NCBI GenBank assembly: GCA_052118425.1
Contig: JBQKHF010000015.1
DNA: 64,000 bases
Reading direction: 5' to 3' (one strand)
Source: Roseburia_C sp900315735
Lineage (GTDB): Bacteria > Bacillota > Clostridia > Lachnospirales > Lachnospiraceae
Below are positions 23,200 to 32,006 of this stretch, one piece after another. Position 1 is the first letter of the stretch, and every line of letters starts with the position of its first letter. Position numbers and translations under genes: made by a program. Under the pieces are notes generated by a model. That model was not told the DNA's origin, did no database searches, and saw only the letters and a program-made list of their open reading frames with translations.

Positions 23200-23317
23200 G
23201 AAGGCAGTATTTCTTGGTAAAGTGATTTTCTTTTACCTGCTGCTGATGATTCTATGGATGCATTTTATGCTGGCAAAGGATTCTGCAGCACCGGCGTTTA
23301 TTTATGAGCAGTTTTAA
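23168..23317 (+). CDS. dltX: DltX, small D-alanylation membrane protein
   Basis: This 49-residue frame begins at an ATG inside the end of dltD (+1 frame relative to it) and ends at TAA 23315. It has a basic N-terminus (MNFIGKIRQNEKAVFLGK), one membrane helix (about residues 19-36) and the C-terminal sequence FIYEQF. DltX proteins of Staphylococcus, Streptococcus and Lactobacillus are about 45-50 residues, have one helix and end FIYNEF or similar. The C-terminal motif is thought to act with DltB and DltD. In those genera dltX is the first gene; here it is last. The ribosome site is weak (GAAGCG), consistent with translational coupling to dltD. Confidence 0.88.
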   Translation: MNFIGKIRQNEKAVFLGKVIFFYLLLMILWMHFMLAKDSAAPAFIYEQF

Positions 23318-23339
23318 ACTATACCGGTTTGGAATACGA

Positions 23340-23360
23340 TATATAACCTATGGTTATATA
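23340..23360. promoter_or_regulatory. Perfect 21-bp palindrome upstream of livK
   Basis: TATATAACC (23340-23348), TAT, GGTTATATA (23352-23360). Perfect dyad symmetry in a gene-free leader region fits a regulator-binding site, for example of a LysR-type protein; the regulator is not identified. Confidence 0.5.
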
Positions 23361-23372
23361 TTAAAATAAATC

Positions 23373-23442
23373 AACCTAGTAAAATCAATGCGTCTTTAGC
23401 ACTTTAACGCGGCAAAGGATATAAAAAACCTAGAAAAATCAA
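23373..23442. repeat. Direct repeat pair upstream of livK
   Basis: AACCTAGTAAAATCAA (23373-23388) and AACCTAGAAAAATCAA (23427-23442) differ at one base. A third CCTAG occurs near 23512. They lie between the palindrome and the putative promoter. Confidence 0.5.
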
Positions 23443-23464
23443 GAAGTAGCAGGGAAAATGAGTA

Positions 23465-23493
23465 TTGCTTTTCAAATTTTCATGTAGTAAGAT
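23465..23493 (+). promoter_or_regulatory. Putative livK promoter
   Basis: TTGCTT (23465-23470) and TAAGAT (23488-23493) are separated by 17 bases. The livK start is about 38 bases downstream, with AAAGGAGGAAC as ribosome site. Confidence 0.55.
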
Positions 23494-23531
23494 AAGGCAC
23501 ATGAAACCTAGGAGTTAAAGGAGGAACTATT

Positions 23532-24683
23532 ATGAAGAAAAAAATAGTCAGTGTAATACTGGTCGCAGCGATGGCAGTTGGATGCCTTGCAGGTTGTGGC
23601 TCAAAAGAAGCAAAAAATGAAGATGCATTCTATATCGGAGGAATTGGACCGGTTACCGGTGATGCAGCAATTTACGGAACAGCCGTTCAGAACGGTGCAC
23701 AGATTGCTGTCGATGAGATTAATGAAGCCGGTGGAATTAACGGTCATCAGATTGAATATAATTTCCAGGATGATCAGGGAGACCCTGAAAAATCAGCAAA
23801 CGCATACAACACCTTAAAAGACTGGGGTATGCAGGTATTAATGGGAACTGTTACAACAGGTCCTTGTGTATCTGTGGCAGATTTAACTGCAGCAGATAAT
23901 ATGTTCCAGATTACACCATCTGCATCATCTACAGATGTAATCAAGAACGACAATGTATTCCAGGTATGCTTTACAGACCCTGCACAGGGAACAAAATCCG
24001 CACAGTATATCGGTGAGAATAACCTTGCCAAGAAAGTGGCAATTATTTACAACAGTTCAGATATCTATTCATCAGGTATCGAAGCAAAATTCGTAGAAGA
24101 AGCAGCAAACCAGAACTTTGAGGTAGTTGCAGAAGAAGCATTTACTGCAGATTCCAAGACAGATTTTTCTACACAGTTACAGAAAGCAAAAGATGCAGAA
24201 GCTGATCTGGTATTCCTTCCAATCTACTATACAGAAGCATCTATTATCTTAACCCAGGCAGATTCTATGGGATATGCACCGACATTCTTCGGATGTGACG
24301 GTATGGACGGAATCTTAGGTGTTAAGAACTTCGATACTTCTTTAGCAGAAGGACTTATGTTATTAACACCGTTTGCAGCAGATTCGAAAGATGAAAAAAC
24401 TGCAAACTTCGTTTCTAAATATGAAGAGAAATATAAAGATACACCAAACCAGTTTGCAGCTGATGCTTATGATGCAATTTATGCAATTAAAGCAGCATTG
24501 GAAGAAGCAAATGCAACACCGGATATGAGTGCTTCTGATATTTGTGATTTATTGAAAGACGCAATTACAAAAGTCAGCATTGATGGTGCAACAGGTAGCG
24601 GAATGACATGGTCAGCAACTGGTGAAGTAAACAAAGATCCTAAAGCGGTTGTAATTCAGAATGGTGAATACGTAGGAATGTAA
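23532..24683 (+). CDS. Branched-chain amino acid ABC transporter substrate-binding lipoprotein (LivK-like)
   Basis: The protein has 383 residues with a lipoprotein signal ending LAGCGS (Cys near 22). The type I periplasmic-binding fold has IGGIGPVTGDAAIYG, AGGINGHQIE and GDPEKSANAY, standard for LivK/LivJ-type receptors. It binds the ligand outside the membrane and delivers it to the LivHM channel. Leucine, isoleucine or valine are the likely ligands, though relatives bind other amides or amino acids. It heads the operon livK-H-M-G-F, with an attenuator between it and livH that would raise its relative expression. Confidence 0.92.
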   Translation: MKKKIVSVILVAAMAVGCLAGCGSKEAKNEDAFYIGGIGPVTGDAAIYGTAVQNGAQIAVDEINEAGGINGHQIEYNFQDDQGDPEKSANAYNTLKDWGMQVLMGTVTTGPCVSVADLTAADNMFQITPSASSTDVIKNDNVFQVCFTDPAQGTKSAQYIGENNLAKKVAIIYNSSDIYSSGIEAKFVEEAANQNFEVVAEEAFTADSKTDFSTQLQKAKDAEADLVFLPIYYTEASIILTQADSMGYAPTFFGCDGMDGILGVKNFDTSLAEGLMLLTPFAADSKDEKTANFVSKYEEKYKDTPNQFAADAYDAIYAIKAALEEANATPDMSASDICDLLKDAITKVSIDGATGSGMTWSATGEVNKDPKAVVIQNGEYVGM

Positions 24684-24707
24684 TGTATTTTATCAGATAA
24701 GCCAAAG

Positions 24708-24737
24708 AGGGGTTGCCAATGGCAGCCCCTTTTATGT
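24708..24737 (+). terminator. Intra-operon terminator/attenuator between livK and livH
   Basis: AGGGGTTGCC pairs with GGCAGCCCCT around a short AAT loop, then TTTTATG. Partial termination here would give more binding protein than channel. Confidence 0.75.
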
Positions 24738-24780
24738 ATTATAGAGGTATATATTCTAAGAGAAAGCAAGAGGTGTTGTT

Positions 24781-25656
24781 ATGAGATTCATAACGTATTT
24801 AATCAACGGTATCAGCCTTGGCAGCATCTATGCAATCATTGCACTTGGTTACACCATGGTGTATGGAATTGCTAAGATGCTGAATTTTGCCCATGGTGAT
24901 GTTATCATGATTGGCTGCTATGTCGTATTTATGACAATGAGCGGCATGAACATGAACCCGCTTTTGAGCGTAATCCTTGCAGTTGTAGTCTGCACTGTGC
25001 TTGGAGTGATAATTGAAAAAGTGGCATATAAGCCTTTGCGTAAGGCATCTCCACTGGCAGTATTGATTACCGCAATTGGTGTCAGCTATTTGCTGCAGAA
25101 TATTGCATTACTGATATTTGGCGCAGATACCAAATCCTTTAGTTCTGTGGTTCCACTGCAGAATATCAAGATTGGCAGAATTACCATAACCGGTGTTACG
25201 GTAGTGGCAGTCCTGGCATGTATTGTTATCATGATTGGCCTGATGATTTTTATTAAAAAGACAAAAGCAGGACAGGCAATGCTGGCAGTATCCGAGGATA
25301 AGGATGCAGCACAGCTTATGGGGGTAAATGTAAACGGGACAATTTCACTTACTTTCGCAATTGGTTCCGGACTTGCAGCAATTGCAGGTGTGTTATTGTG
25401 TTCAGCATATCCGACACTGACTCCATATACCGGATCTATGCCTGGTATCAAAGCATTTACTGCAGCTGTATTTGGTGGAATCGGTTCCATTCCGGGAGCA
25501 TTTATCGGAGGAATTCTTCTTGGTATTATCGAAATCTTAGGAAAAGCTTATATTTCTTCACAGCTTTCCGATGCTATCGTTTTTGCCGTATTGATTATCG
25601 TGTTATTGGTTAAGCCTACCGGTATTCTTGGTAAGCCAATCCATGAGAAAGTGTAG
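24781..25656 (+). CDS. livH: Branched-chain amino acid ABC permease (LivH-like)
   Basis: The protein has 291 residues, an eight-helix LivH-type permease. It starts with INGISLGSIYAIIALGYTMVYG, here split as NGISLGSIYA and LGYTMVYG, a strong family signature, and has the coupling-helix EDKDAAQLMGVN near 175. Together with LivM it forms the channel. CAAGAGGTGTTGTT precedes the ATG. LivM follows immediately. Confidence 0.93.
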   Translation: MRFITYLINGISLGSIYAIIALGYTMVYGIAKMLNFAHGDVIMIGCYVVFMTMSGMNMNPLLSVILAVVVCTVLGVIIEKVAYKPLRKASPLAVLITAIGVSYLLQNIALLIFGADTKSFSSVVPLQNIKIGRITITGVTVVAVLACIVIMIGLMIFIKKTKAGQAMLAVSEDKDAAQLMGVNVNGTISLTFAIGSGLAAIAGVLLCSAYPTLTPYTGSMPGIKAFTAAVFGGIGSIPGAFIGGILLGIIEILGKAYISSQLSDAIVFAVLIIVLLVKPTGILGKPIHEKV

Positions 25657-26745
25657 GTGGCAGAAATGAGTAAAATGAATTTAAAAACAATGAAGAAGAC
25701 AACAAAGAGTAATTTGATTACATATGCTATGGTAATCGTCATTTTTGCCGTAGTACAGATTCTGGTAGCAACCGGAAGCATGTCCAGTCTGATGCAGGGA
25801 CTTTTGGTACCACTTTGTACTTATTCTATCGTTGCAATCGGATTGAACCTCTGTGTAGGCTATCTGGGTGAATTAAGTCTTGGTCATGCAGGCTTTATGT
25901 GTGTCGGCGCTTTTTCCAGTGCTTTCTTTACCCGATGCATGGAAAATTCATCTATGAATCCAACCCTGCGTTTTATCATTGCTTTATTAATCGGAACTGC
26001 TGTTGCAGCATTCTTTGGATTCTTAATCGGAATTCCGGTACTTCGTTTAAGAGGCGATTACCTTGCAATCGTAACCCTGGCATTTGGAGAGATTATCAAG
26101 AATGTCATCAATGTTCTTTATGTAGGCAAAGATGAAAACGGCCTGCATTTTGCTATCAATGACAGCAAGTCTCTTAATATGTCGGGAACCGGAGAAATGA
26201 TTATCGATGGTGCAAAGGGAATCACCGGAACACCAAGACAGTCTACTTTCTTAATCGGTGTTATTTTGATTCTGGTTGCATTGTTTGTAGTATTTAATCT
26301 GGTTAATTCCAGAAGCGGCCGTGCCATCATGGCAATCCGTGATAACCGTATTGCAGCAGAATCCGTTGGCATTAATATTACAAAGTTTAAACTGATGGCA
26401 TTTACCATTTCTGCAGCAATCGCAGGAGCAGGCGGAGTGCTTTATGCACATAACCTTTCCAGTCTGATTGCCCAGCCGGCAAACTTTGGATACAATATGT
26501 CCATCATGATTCTGGTATTTGTCGTACTCGGTGGAATGGGAAGCTTCCGTGGTTCCATTATTGCAGCCGTAGTACTGACCATGCTTCCGGAAGTATTGCG
26601 TGGACTGCGTGATTACCGTATGCTGATTTATGCGGTAGTTCTGATTGCAATGATGCTCTTTAACTGGGCACCGGCAGCAATTACCTGGAGACAGACACAT
26701 TCTTTGAAGAATTTATTTGCAAAGAAAACGAAGGAGGTACAATAA
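25657..26745 (+). CDS. livM: Branched-chain amino acid ABC permease (LivM-like)
   Basis: The protein has 362 residues with many membrane helices. The LivM signatures GYLGELSLGHAGFM (near 70), RLRGDYLAIVTLAFGEI (near 130) and RAIMAIRDNRIAAESVGIN (near 228) are clear. The frame opens directly after the livH stop with GTG at 25657; the internal ATG at 25666 (MSKMNLKTMKK) is close behind and has AGGTGG upstream, so it is an equally good start. It is the second channel subunit. It ends one base before the livG ATG. Confidence 0.93.
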   Translation: MAEMSKMNLKTMKKTTKSNLITYAMVIVIFAVVQILVATGSMSSLMQGLLVPLCTYSIVAIGLNLCVGYLGELSLGHAGFMCVGAFSSAFFTRCMENSSMNPTLRFIIALLIGTAVAAFFGFLIGIPVLRLRGDYLAIVTLAFGEIIKNVINVLYVGKDENGLHFAINDSKSLNMSGTGEMIIDGAKGITGTPRQSTFLIGVILILVALFVVFNLVNSRSGRAIMAIRDNRIAAESVGINITKFKLMAFTISAAIAGAGGVLYAHNLSSLIAQPANFGYNMSIMILVFVVLGGMGSFRGSIIAAVVLTMLPEVLRGLRDYRMLIYAVVLIAMMLFNWAPAAITWRQTHSLKNLFAKKTKEVQ

Positions 26746-26746
26746 G

Positions 26747-27505
26747 ATGGCAATGTTAGAAGTAAAGAATCTTGGAATTTCCTTCGGTGGACTCCGGGCG
26801 GTAGATGGATTTGAAATGCAGATTGAAAAAGGTCAGTTATACGGACTGATTGGACCGAACGGTGCAGGTAAAACAACCGTATTTAATATGCTTACCGGTG
26901 TATACAAACCGGATGATGGAAGCATTGTACTGGATGGAAAAGATATTACTGGAAAGAAAACCATAGATATTAATAAAGCCGGAATTGCAAGAACCTTTCA
27001 GAATATCCGCCTTTTTAAAGACCAGTCCGTGCTGGATAATGTAAAAGTCGGACTGCATAATCATCATACCTATTCTACTTTAACCGGAATCCTAAGACTT
27101 CCGAAGTATTTTAAAGTAGAAGCAGAAATGAATGAAAAGGCAATGGAGCTGTTAAAGGTATTTGGTCTTGAGGATGAAGCAGATTATCTGGCATCCAATC
27201 TTCCATATGGTAAACAGCGTAAACTGGAAATCGCAAGAGCATTGGCAACCGAACCAAAGCTTCTGCTTTTAGATGAGCCGGCAGCCGGCATGAACCCAAA
27301 TGAAACCAAAGAATTAATGGATACCATCCGCTTTGTAAGGGATGAATTTGATATGACCATTCTTCTGATTGAACATGATATGAAACTGGTATCCGGTATC
27401 TGTGAGAAACTGACTGTATTGAACTTCGGGCAGGTACTGGCAAGCGGAAATACCAGTGACGTATTGAATAATCCACAGGTTATCAAGGCGTATCTGGGCG
27501 AATAG
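26747..27505 (+). CDS. livG: Branched-chain amino acid ABC transporter ATPase LivG
   Basis: The protein has 252 residues. Walker A is GPNGAGKTT (near 39), RTFQNIRLF is the Q-loop, the signature-equivalent is NLPYGKQRKLEIARAL and Walker B is LLLLDEPAAGMNPNE. The LPYG form of the signature is characteristic of LivG. The ATG at 26747 follows AAGGAGGT; an earlier in-frame ATG lies inside livM. It energises uptake together with LivF. Confidence 0.94.
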   Translation: MAMLEVKNLGISFGGLRAVDGFEMQIEKGQLYGLIGPNGAGKTTVFNMLTGVYKPDDGSIVLDGKDITGKKTIDINKAGIARTFQNIRLFKDQSVLDNVKVGLHNHHTYSTLTGILRLPKYFKVEAEMNEKAMELLKVFGLEDEADYLASNLPYGKQRKLEIARALATEPKLLLLDEPAAGMNPNETKELMDTIRFVRDEFDMTILLIEHDMKLVSGICEKLTVLNFGQVLASGNTSDVLNNPQVIKAYLGE

Positions 27506-27518
27506 GAGGGATGGTAAA

Positions 27519-28229
27519 ATGACAATGCTTGAAATAAAAGATTTGGAAGTATATTATGGCGTGATTCAGGCAATTAAAGGGATTTCCTTTGATGTCAATG
27601 AAGGAGAAGTCATTGCATTAATCGGAGCCAATGGTGCAGGTAAGACAACTACACTGCAGACAATCACCGGAATGCTCAGTGCCAAAAAGGGAAGTATTCT
27701 TTTTGAAGGAACAGATATCACCAAGGTTCCGGGACACAAGATTGTATCCATGGGAATGGCACATGTTCCGGAAGGAAGACGTGTATTTGCAGAGCTTTCT
27801 GTATATGAGAACTTAAAGCTGGGTGCATATACCAGAAAAGATAAGCAGGAAATTGCAGAGTCTTTAGAGCGTGTATACAAGAGTTTTCCAAGATTAAAGG
27901 AACGTAAGAATCAGCTGGCTGGAACCTTAAGTGGTGGTGAACAGCAGATGCTTGCCATGGGCCGGGCGTTGATGAGTAAGCCGAGGATCATCCTTATGGA
28001 TGAGCCGTCCATGGGATTGTCTCCAATCTTTGTAGAAGAGATTTTTAACATTATCAAAGAAATATCTGCATCCGGTACAACTGTTCTTCTGGTAGAACAG
28101 AATGCAAAGAAAGCATTATCGATTGCAGACCGTGCATATGTACTGGAAACAGGTAAAATTGTATTGAGCGGTGATGCCAAAGAGCTTATGAATAATGAGT
28201 CTATTAAAAAGGCATATTTAGGAGAGTAG
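27519..28229 (+). CDS. livF: Branched-chain amino acid ABC transporter ATPase LivF
   Basis: The protein has 236 residues. Walker A is GANGAGKTTTLQ (near 37), the signature is LSGGEQQMLAMGRAL and Walker B is IILMDEPSMGLSP. It also has HVPEGRRVFAELSVYEN, which is diagnostic for LivF. AGGAGGGATGG precedes the ATG. It is the last transporter gene of the operon. Confidence 0.94.
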   Translation: MTMLEIKDLEVYYGVIQAIKGISFDVNEGEVIALIGANGAGKTTTLQTITGMLSAKKGSILFEGTDITKVPGHKIVSMGMAHVPEGRRVFAELSVYENLKLGAYTRKDKQEIAESLERVYKSFPRLKERKNQLAGTLSGGEQQMLAMGRALMSKPRIILMDEPSMGLSPIFVEEIFNIIKEISASGTTVLLVEQNAKKALSIADRAYVLETGKIVLSGDAKELMNNESIKKAYLGE

Positions 28230-28238
28230 GTGTTAAAT

Positions 28239-28868
28239 ATGAAACATACGGTAATAACCATTGCGAGAAGTTATGGAAGCGGCGGAAGAACGCTGGGTAA
28301 GAAGCTGGCAGAAGAACTTGGAATTCATTGCTATGACCGTGAGTTAATAAGAATGGCTTCCGATGAAAGCGGAATCAATGAGGCATTGTTTGGAGAGGCA
28401 GATGAGAAACTGCGTAAGATGCCACTGTTTCGTATTGCGAAGAAAGCATATCATGGGGAAGTGCTTCCACCGGATAGTGATGAGTTTGTATCCAACGACA
28501 ATCTCTTTAACTATCAGGCGAAAATTATCCGTGAGGTAGCCAAAGAAGAGTCCTGCATTATTATCGGACGTTGTGCGGATTATATTTTAAAAGATCGTGA
28601 TTATGTAAAGCGTCTGTTTTTCTACGCACCGCGTAAGGACTGCATTGAACGTGTCATGCAGCAGAATGGCGGGACTAAGAAGGATATTGAAAAGAAGATA
28701 GACACGATTGATAAATATCGTGCAGACTATTACAAATACTATACCGGCAGGGAGTGGAATGATGCCAGAAATTACGATTTCTGTCTGGACACTACATCCT
28801 TAAGCTATGAGATGCTGGTACAGGTTGTAAAAGCATATTTAGAAATCAGTGAGGCAGAGCAGCCTTAG
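28239..28868 (+). CDS. Cytidylate kinase-like family protein
   Basis: The protein has 209 residues. The nucleotide-binding loop ARSYGSGGRTLGKKLAEEL is near residue 8, then GIHCYDRELIRMAS and ESCIIIGRCADYIL. The family (CMP kinase-like, PF13189) is widespread in gut Clostridia and its substrate is unproved. It is distinct from the true Cmk. GGAGAGTAGG precedes the ATG at 28239. It is 9 bases after livF and probably co-transcribed, but no functional link to amino acid uptake is evident. Confidence 0.88.
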   Translation: MKHTVITIARSYGSGGRTLGKKLAEELGIHCYDRELIRMASDESGINEALFGEADEKLRKMPLFRIAKKAYHGEVLPPDSDEFVSNDNLFNYQAKIIREVAKEESCIIIGRCADYILKDRDYVKRLFFYAPRKDCIERVMQQNGGTKKDIEKKIDTIDKYRADYYKYYTGREWNDARNYDFCLDTTSLSYEMLVQVVKAYLEISEAEQP

Positions 28869-28892
28869 GAACAATATTGCAGCAGAATATGA

Positions 28893-28940
28893 GAAAGAAG
28901 AGGTATCTGATGATTTGGGCATCGGATACCTCTTCTTTCG
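28893..28940. terminator. Strong bidirectional terminator
   Basis: GAAAGAAGAGGTATC and GATACCTCTTCTTTC form a long near-perfect stem with an inner extension. It separates the liv operon from the convergent ktr genes. Confidence 0.85.
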
Positions 28941-28996
28941 ATGCTTATGCGGGCAGCGGGAAAACGCTGGACTTGCAAAGCATGTTTTCTGTAGTT

Positions 28997-29647
28997 TTAC
29001 AGTTTCTTTAAAATTTTATCGATGTCATTTCTGTGGCCTAATACCATCAGATGGTCCGTGTCTTTAAAAATATAATTGGCATCCGGCAGCAGGCTCATGA
29101 CACCATCTGTTTTAATACCGATGATATTGGCATGATAGCAGGCACGGAAATTTAGATCCTTAATACTCTTTCCAATCCATTCCGGTAATGGCGGAATCTC
29201 ATAAATGGAGAAGCCACCGCCTAATTCAAAGTAGTCAAAGACCTGGTCGGCAGAGAAACGGACTGCAATTTTTTCTGCGATATCCCGGTCAGGGTAGATA
29301 ACTTCGTCAGCACCGTTCCGCAGCAGAAATTTGGCATGAATATCACGGTTTGCTTTGCTGACGACATATCTGGCACCCATTTCCTTAAGCAGGCTTGTAA
29401 TCTCTAAGCTGCTCTGGAAATTACTTCCGATACAGACAAAGCAGACGTCAAAATTGCCAACACCTAAAGTGGCAAGTACTTTTTCATTGGTGCAGTCACC
29501 AATTTTTGCACTGGTGACAAAAGAGAGAACATCTTCCATTACGGCTTCATTCTCGTCCACAACCATAATCTCATTATCCAGTTTGGATAAGTCTTTGCAA
29601 AGGTGAGTGCCAAATCGGCCCAGTCCAATAATTAAAAATGATTTCAT
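28997..29647 (-). CDS. ktrA: KtrA-type potassium uptake regulator (RCK)
   Basis: The protein has 216 residues. The Rossmann RCK_N domain starts FLIIGLGRFGTHL (near 3) with acidic VVDENEAV; the RCK_C domain is at about 135-215. These proteins form an octameric ring that gates the KtrB channel in response to nucleotides and, in Firmicutes, often cyclic di-AMP at RCK_C. It lies 33 bases after ktrB on the same strand. Confidence 0.93.
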   Translation of the reverse strand: MKSFLIIGLGRFGTHLCKDLSKLDNEIMVVDENEAVMEDVLSFVTSAKIGDCTNEKVLATLGVGNFDVCFVCIGSNFQSSLEITSLLKEMGARYVVSKANRDIHAKFLLRNGADEVIYPDRDIAEKIAVRFSADQVFDYFELGGGFSIYEIPPLPEWIGKSIKDLNFRACYHANIIGIKTDGVMSLLPDANYIFKDTDHLMVLGHRNDIDKILKKL

Positions 29648-29680
29648 AGAATCCTCCTAGTATAATCAAGATATTTGATA

Positions 29681-31024
29681 TTAACCGACATTGATTTTTT
29701 CTACCGGCTGCATCACATGCGCAATCCTTTTCTTATCCGTAAATGATAAGGCAAAGGAAAGGCTTCCCAGTCGTCCTAAATACATTAACAGAATTAGAAT
29801 GATATGACAGCTGGTACTAAGGCTGCTTGTAATACCGGTTGACATTCCGACAGTGTCAAGAGCTGAAAATGCTTCAAAAGCCACATCAATGACTGGATAA
29901 CCGGAAATAGCAGTAATTGCCAGTGTGGCGCTGAGTGCCAGCGTCAACTGGAATATAAGGACGACGACTGATTTGGTGATAACAGATTCTTCCAGTCTGC
30001 GTCCGAAAATATTTGTTCCGGTAGTACGGGTTAAGGTGGAACGTACGGATAACAATAGAACAAATATGGTTGTAACCTTTACACCGCCGGCGGTAGAACC
30101 CGGGGCACCACCGATAAACATAAATACAATAGAAAGAAATTTACTGCTTTCGCTTAACGCACCATTATCAACAGCGTTAAAACCGGCAGTTCGTGGGGTA
30201 ACAGTACAGAAGAAAGAATTCAAAAGCTGTTCTCCGAAACTCATACCGGCAAATAAGCGGTTATGCTCAAAAAGATAAAAGAGCAGCGTGCCGCCAAAGA
30301 GGCAGACTGCAGTAGCACTTAAAACCATTTTGGTCTGCAGGGCATAGTGGCGGCAATGCAGCCCGTGTTCCCTAAGGTCATTCCATACAAAGAAACCGAT
30401 ACCACCAATTAGGATCAGGGCACTGATGGTAAGAATTACTACAGGATCATTGTAGAATCTGGTAATGGATGAAAATGGACTGTAACGCCCCATTAAATCG
30501 AATCCTGCATTACAAAAAGCTGAAATAGAATGGAAGATACCATAATAGATGGCATGTAAAACATCCATGTCTTTCAGAAAACGCAGTGTAAGAATGAATG
30601 CACCCGATATTTCAAAAAGAAACGTGCCTCCGATGACACGGCGGACAAGCCGCACGACACCGCCGATTTCAAGGGTGTTTAAACTTTCTTTAATAAGACC
30701 ACGCTGTTTCAGCCCGATTTTCTTGCGTAATATCAAAGAAACAGTAATACCAATGGTGATAAAACCAAGACCACCAATCTGAATCAGAACTAATAAAACA
30801 AGCTGTCCGAAAATGCTCCAGTGGGTAAAGGTGTCAACCAGAACCAGACCGGTTACACAGGTAGCACTGGTTGAGGTGAAAAGGGCAGTTATAAATGGAG
30901 TCCATTCACCATTCCGGCTGGAAACCGGAAGCATCAGAAGTATGGTTCCGATAAAGATGAGCAATAGAAAACCAAGTGCTATCATCTGTGTACCGGACAT
31001 ACGTTTTTCAAATTTCCCAAACAT
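29681..31024 (-). CDS. ktrB: KtrB/TrkH-family potassium transporter
   Basis: The protein has 447 residues. It has the fourfold membrane-pore-membrane layout with one selectivity glycine in each pore loop: TSATCVTGL (near 55), FCNAGFDL (near 170), TPRTAGFNA (near 280) and DTVGMSTG (near 390). It brings in potassium, usually coupled to sodium, with KtrA bound inside. The ATG at 31022-31024 is preceded on the minus strand by AGGAATAGGAAT. First gene of a two-gene operon. Confidence 0.94.
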   Translation of the reverse strand: MFGKFEKRMSGTQMIALGFLLLIFIGTILLMLPVSSRNGEWTPFITALFTSTSATCVTGLVLVDTFTHWSIFGQLVLLVLIQIGGLGFITIGITVSLILRKKIGLKQRGLIKESLNTLEIGGVVRLVRRVIGGTFLFEISGAFILTLRFLKDMDVLHAIYYGIFHSISAFCNAGFDLMGRYSPFSSITRFYNDPVVILTISALILIGGIGFFVWNDLREHGLHCRHYALQTKMVLSATAVCLFGGTLLFYLFEHNRLFAGMSFGEQLLNSFFCTVTPRTAGFNAVDNGALSESSKFLSIVFMFIGGAPGSTAGGVKVTTIFVLLLSVRSTLTRTTGTNIFGRRLEESVITKSVVVLIFQLTLALSATLAITAISGYPVIDVAFEAFSALDTVGMSTGITSSLSTSCHIILILLMYLGRLGSLSFALSFTDKKRIAHVMQPVEKINVG

Positions 31025-31326
31025 AATAAAATTCCTATTCCTGATTTAAATAATTTTCGATAAATCTTATTTATCTATTATAGTAATTCTACTCCGTTTT
31101 GTCCATTGCCAAATGGAGAAAGGTAGTGTCCCTTGCAGGCTTTATCTGCATCCGTACTCGACAGACAGTCCTGTGATTGTGTCAAAGCAACGAAAAGACA
31201 GTCTGACAGCAAGAAAAAATTATAGAATGAGTTGTTGTCTTAGCTGGTTTGTTTGAGTATAATAAAATAATAGGGTAAACTTGAAAAGAAAAAACTTGAA
31301 AAGGATAGAAAAAGGAAGGTTTTTAT
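31025..31326. other. Divergent intergenic region between ktrB and a hypothetical gene
   Basis: No gene is seen. The right part holds the promoter at 31235-31263. On the ktrB side I do not recognise the conserved sequence blocks of the ydaO cyclic di-AMP riboswitch or another known leader. CAGACAGTC near 31161 and GACAGTCTGACAG near 31197 repeat one another loosely. Confidence 0.4.
31235..31263 (+). promoter_or_regulatory. Sigma-A-type promoter of the hypothetical gene at 31327
   Basis: TTGTCT (31235-31240), 17 bases, then the perfect TATAAT (31258-31263), with the gene start 64 bases beyond. Confidence 0.75.
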
Positions 31327-31977
31327 ATGGGACTTTTTATTGTATTTATCATTATTATCATATATGTTGCTTTGTCCCAGAGTGTAAAGCAAAGCAATAA
31401 TCAAAACAGGCGTGGAAATAATCCGGCTATGGGGCGGCCGCCACAGCAGATATATCGTCCACAGATGAACCAGCCCCAGCGTACATACCAGCAGGCACCG
31501 GCTCAGCAGCATACATACCAGCAGACCATGAACCAGCCGAAGCGTGCATACCAGCAGGCATCAGCCCAGCCGCATCCCATGTATCAGCAGACACCTGATC
31601 CGCAGATGAACAGACAGCAGGCGCAGCAGCAGTTGAAGAACCGCCTGGCGGAAAAATATCAGTCCCAGATGCAGCAGAAATATCAGCAGCAAAATGGAGC
31701 ACCGGAGAATAAGATATTGCAGCAGATGGAGCTTCATGCGGCAGAAGAGCGAACGGAAGAAGCAAAGGCTACTGCGGCAGAAAAGTCCGCTGCAACAGAA
31801 AAAATATCTGCCATGGAAGTAATAGAACCGATGGAATTTACTTATGATATTCCACAGAGTGATAATATGAAGAAAGTGCAGGAACTGATGGTAACTGGCT
31901 TCAGCGGCAATCTGAATTTTGAAAGAGATTTTGTGGCAGAAGGAATTGAAATGTTAAACCGTTTTGAATTACAGTAA
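31327..31977 (+). CDS. Membrane-anchored Gln/Pro-rich hypothetical protein
   Basis: The protein has 216 residues. One membrane helix (about 2-17) is followed by a low-complexity region (25-125) rich in Gln, Pro and Tyr with units like YQQAPAQ, YQQTMNQPK and YQQASAQ. Then comes a charged, probably helical stretch and a short ordered-looking C-terminus (about 180-216, KKVQELMVTGFSGNLNF). I recognise no family. AAAGGAAGG precedes the ATG. The next gene starts 29 bases after its stop, so the two are probably co-transcribed. Confidence 0.75.
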   Translation: MGLFIVFIIIIIYVALSQSVKQSNNQNRRGNNPAMGRPPQQIYRPQMNQPQRTYQQAPAQQHTYQQTMNQPKRAYQQASAQPHPMYQQTPDPQMNRQQAQQQLKNRLAEKYQSQMQQKYQQQNGAPENKILQQMELHAAEERTEEAKATAAEKSAATEKISAMEVIEPMEFTYDIPQSDNMKKVQELMVTGFSGNLNFERDFVAEGIEMLNRFELQ

Positions 31978-32006
31978 AGAACAGAGATAAGTGGAGGATG
32001 ACAGCA

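Noticed and set aside
31025..31326. A possible cyclic di-AMP (ydaO) riboswitch before ktrB
   Set aside because: Potassium transporters often have one, but the conserved blocks of that riboswitch are not visible on the minus strand here.
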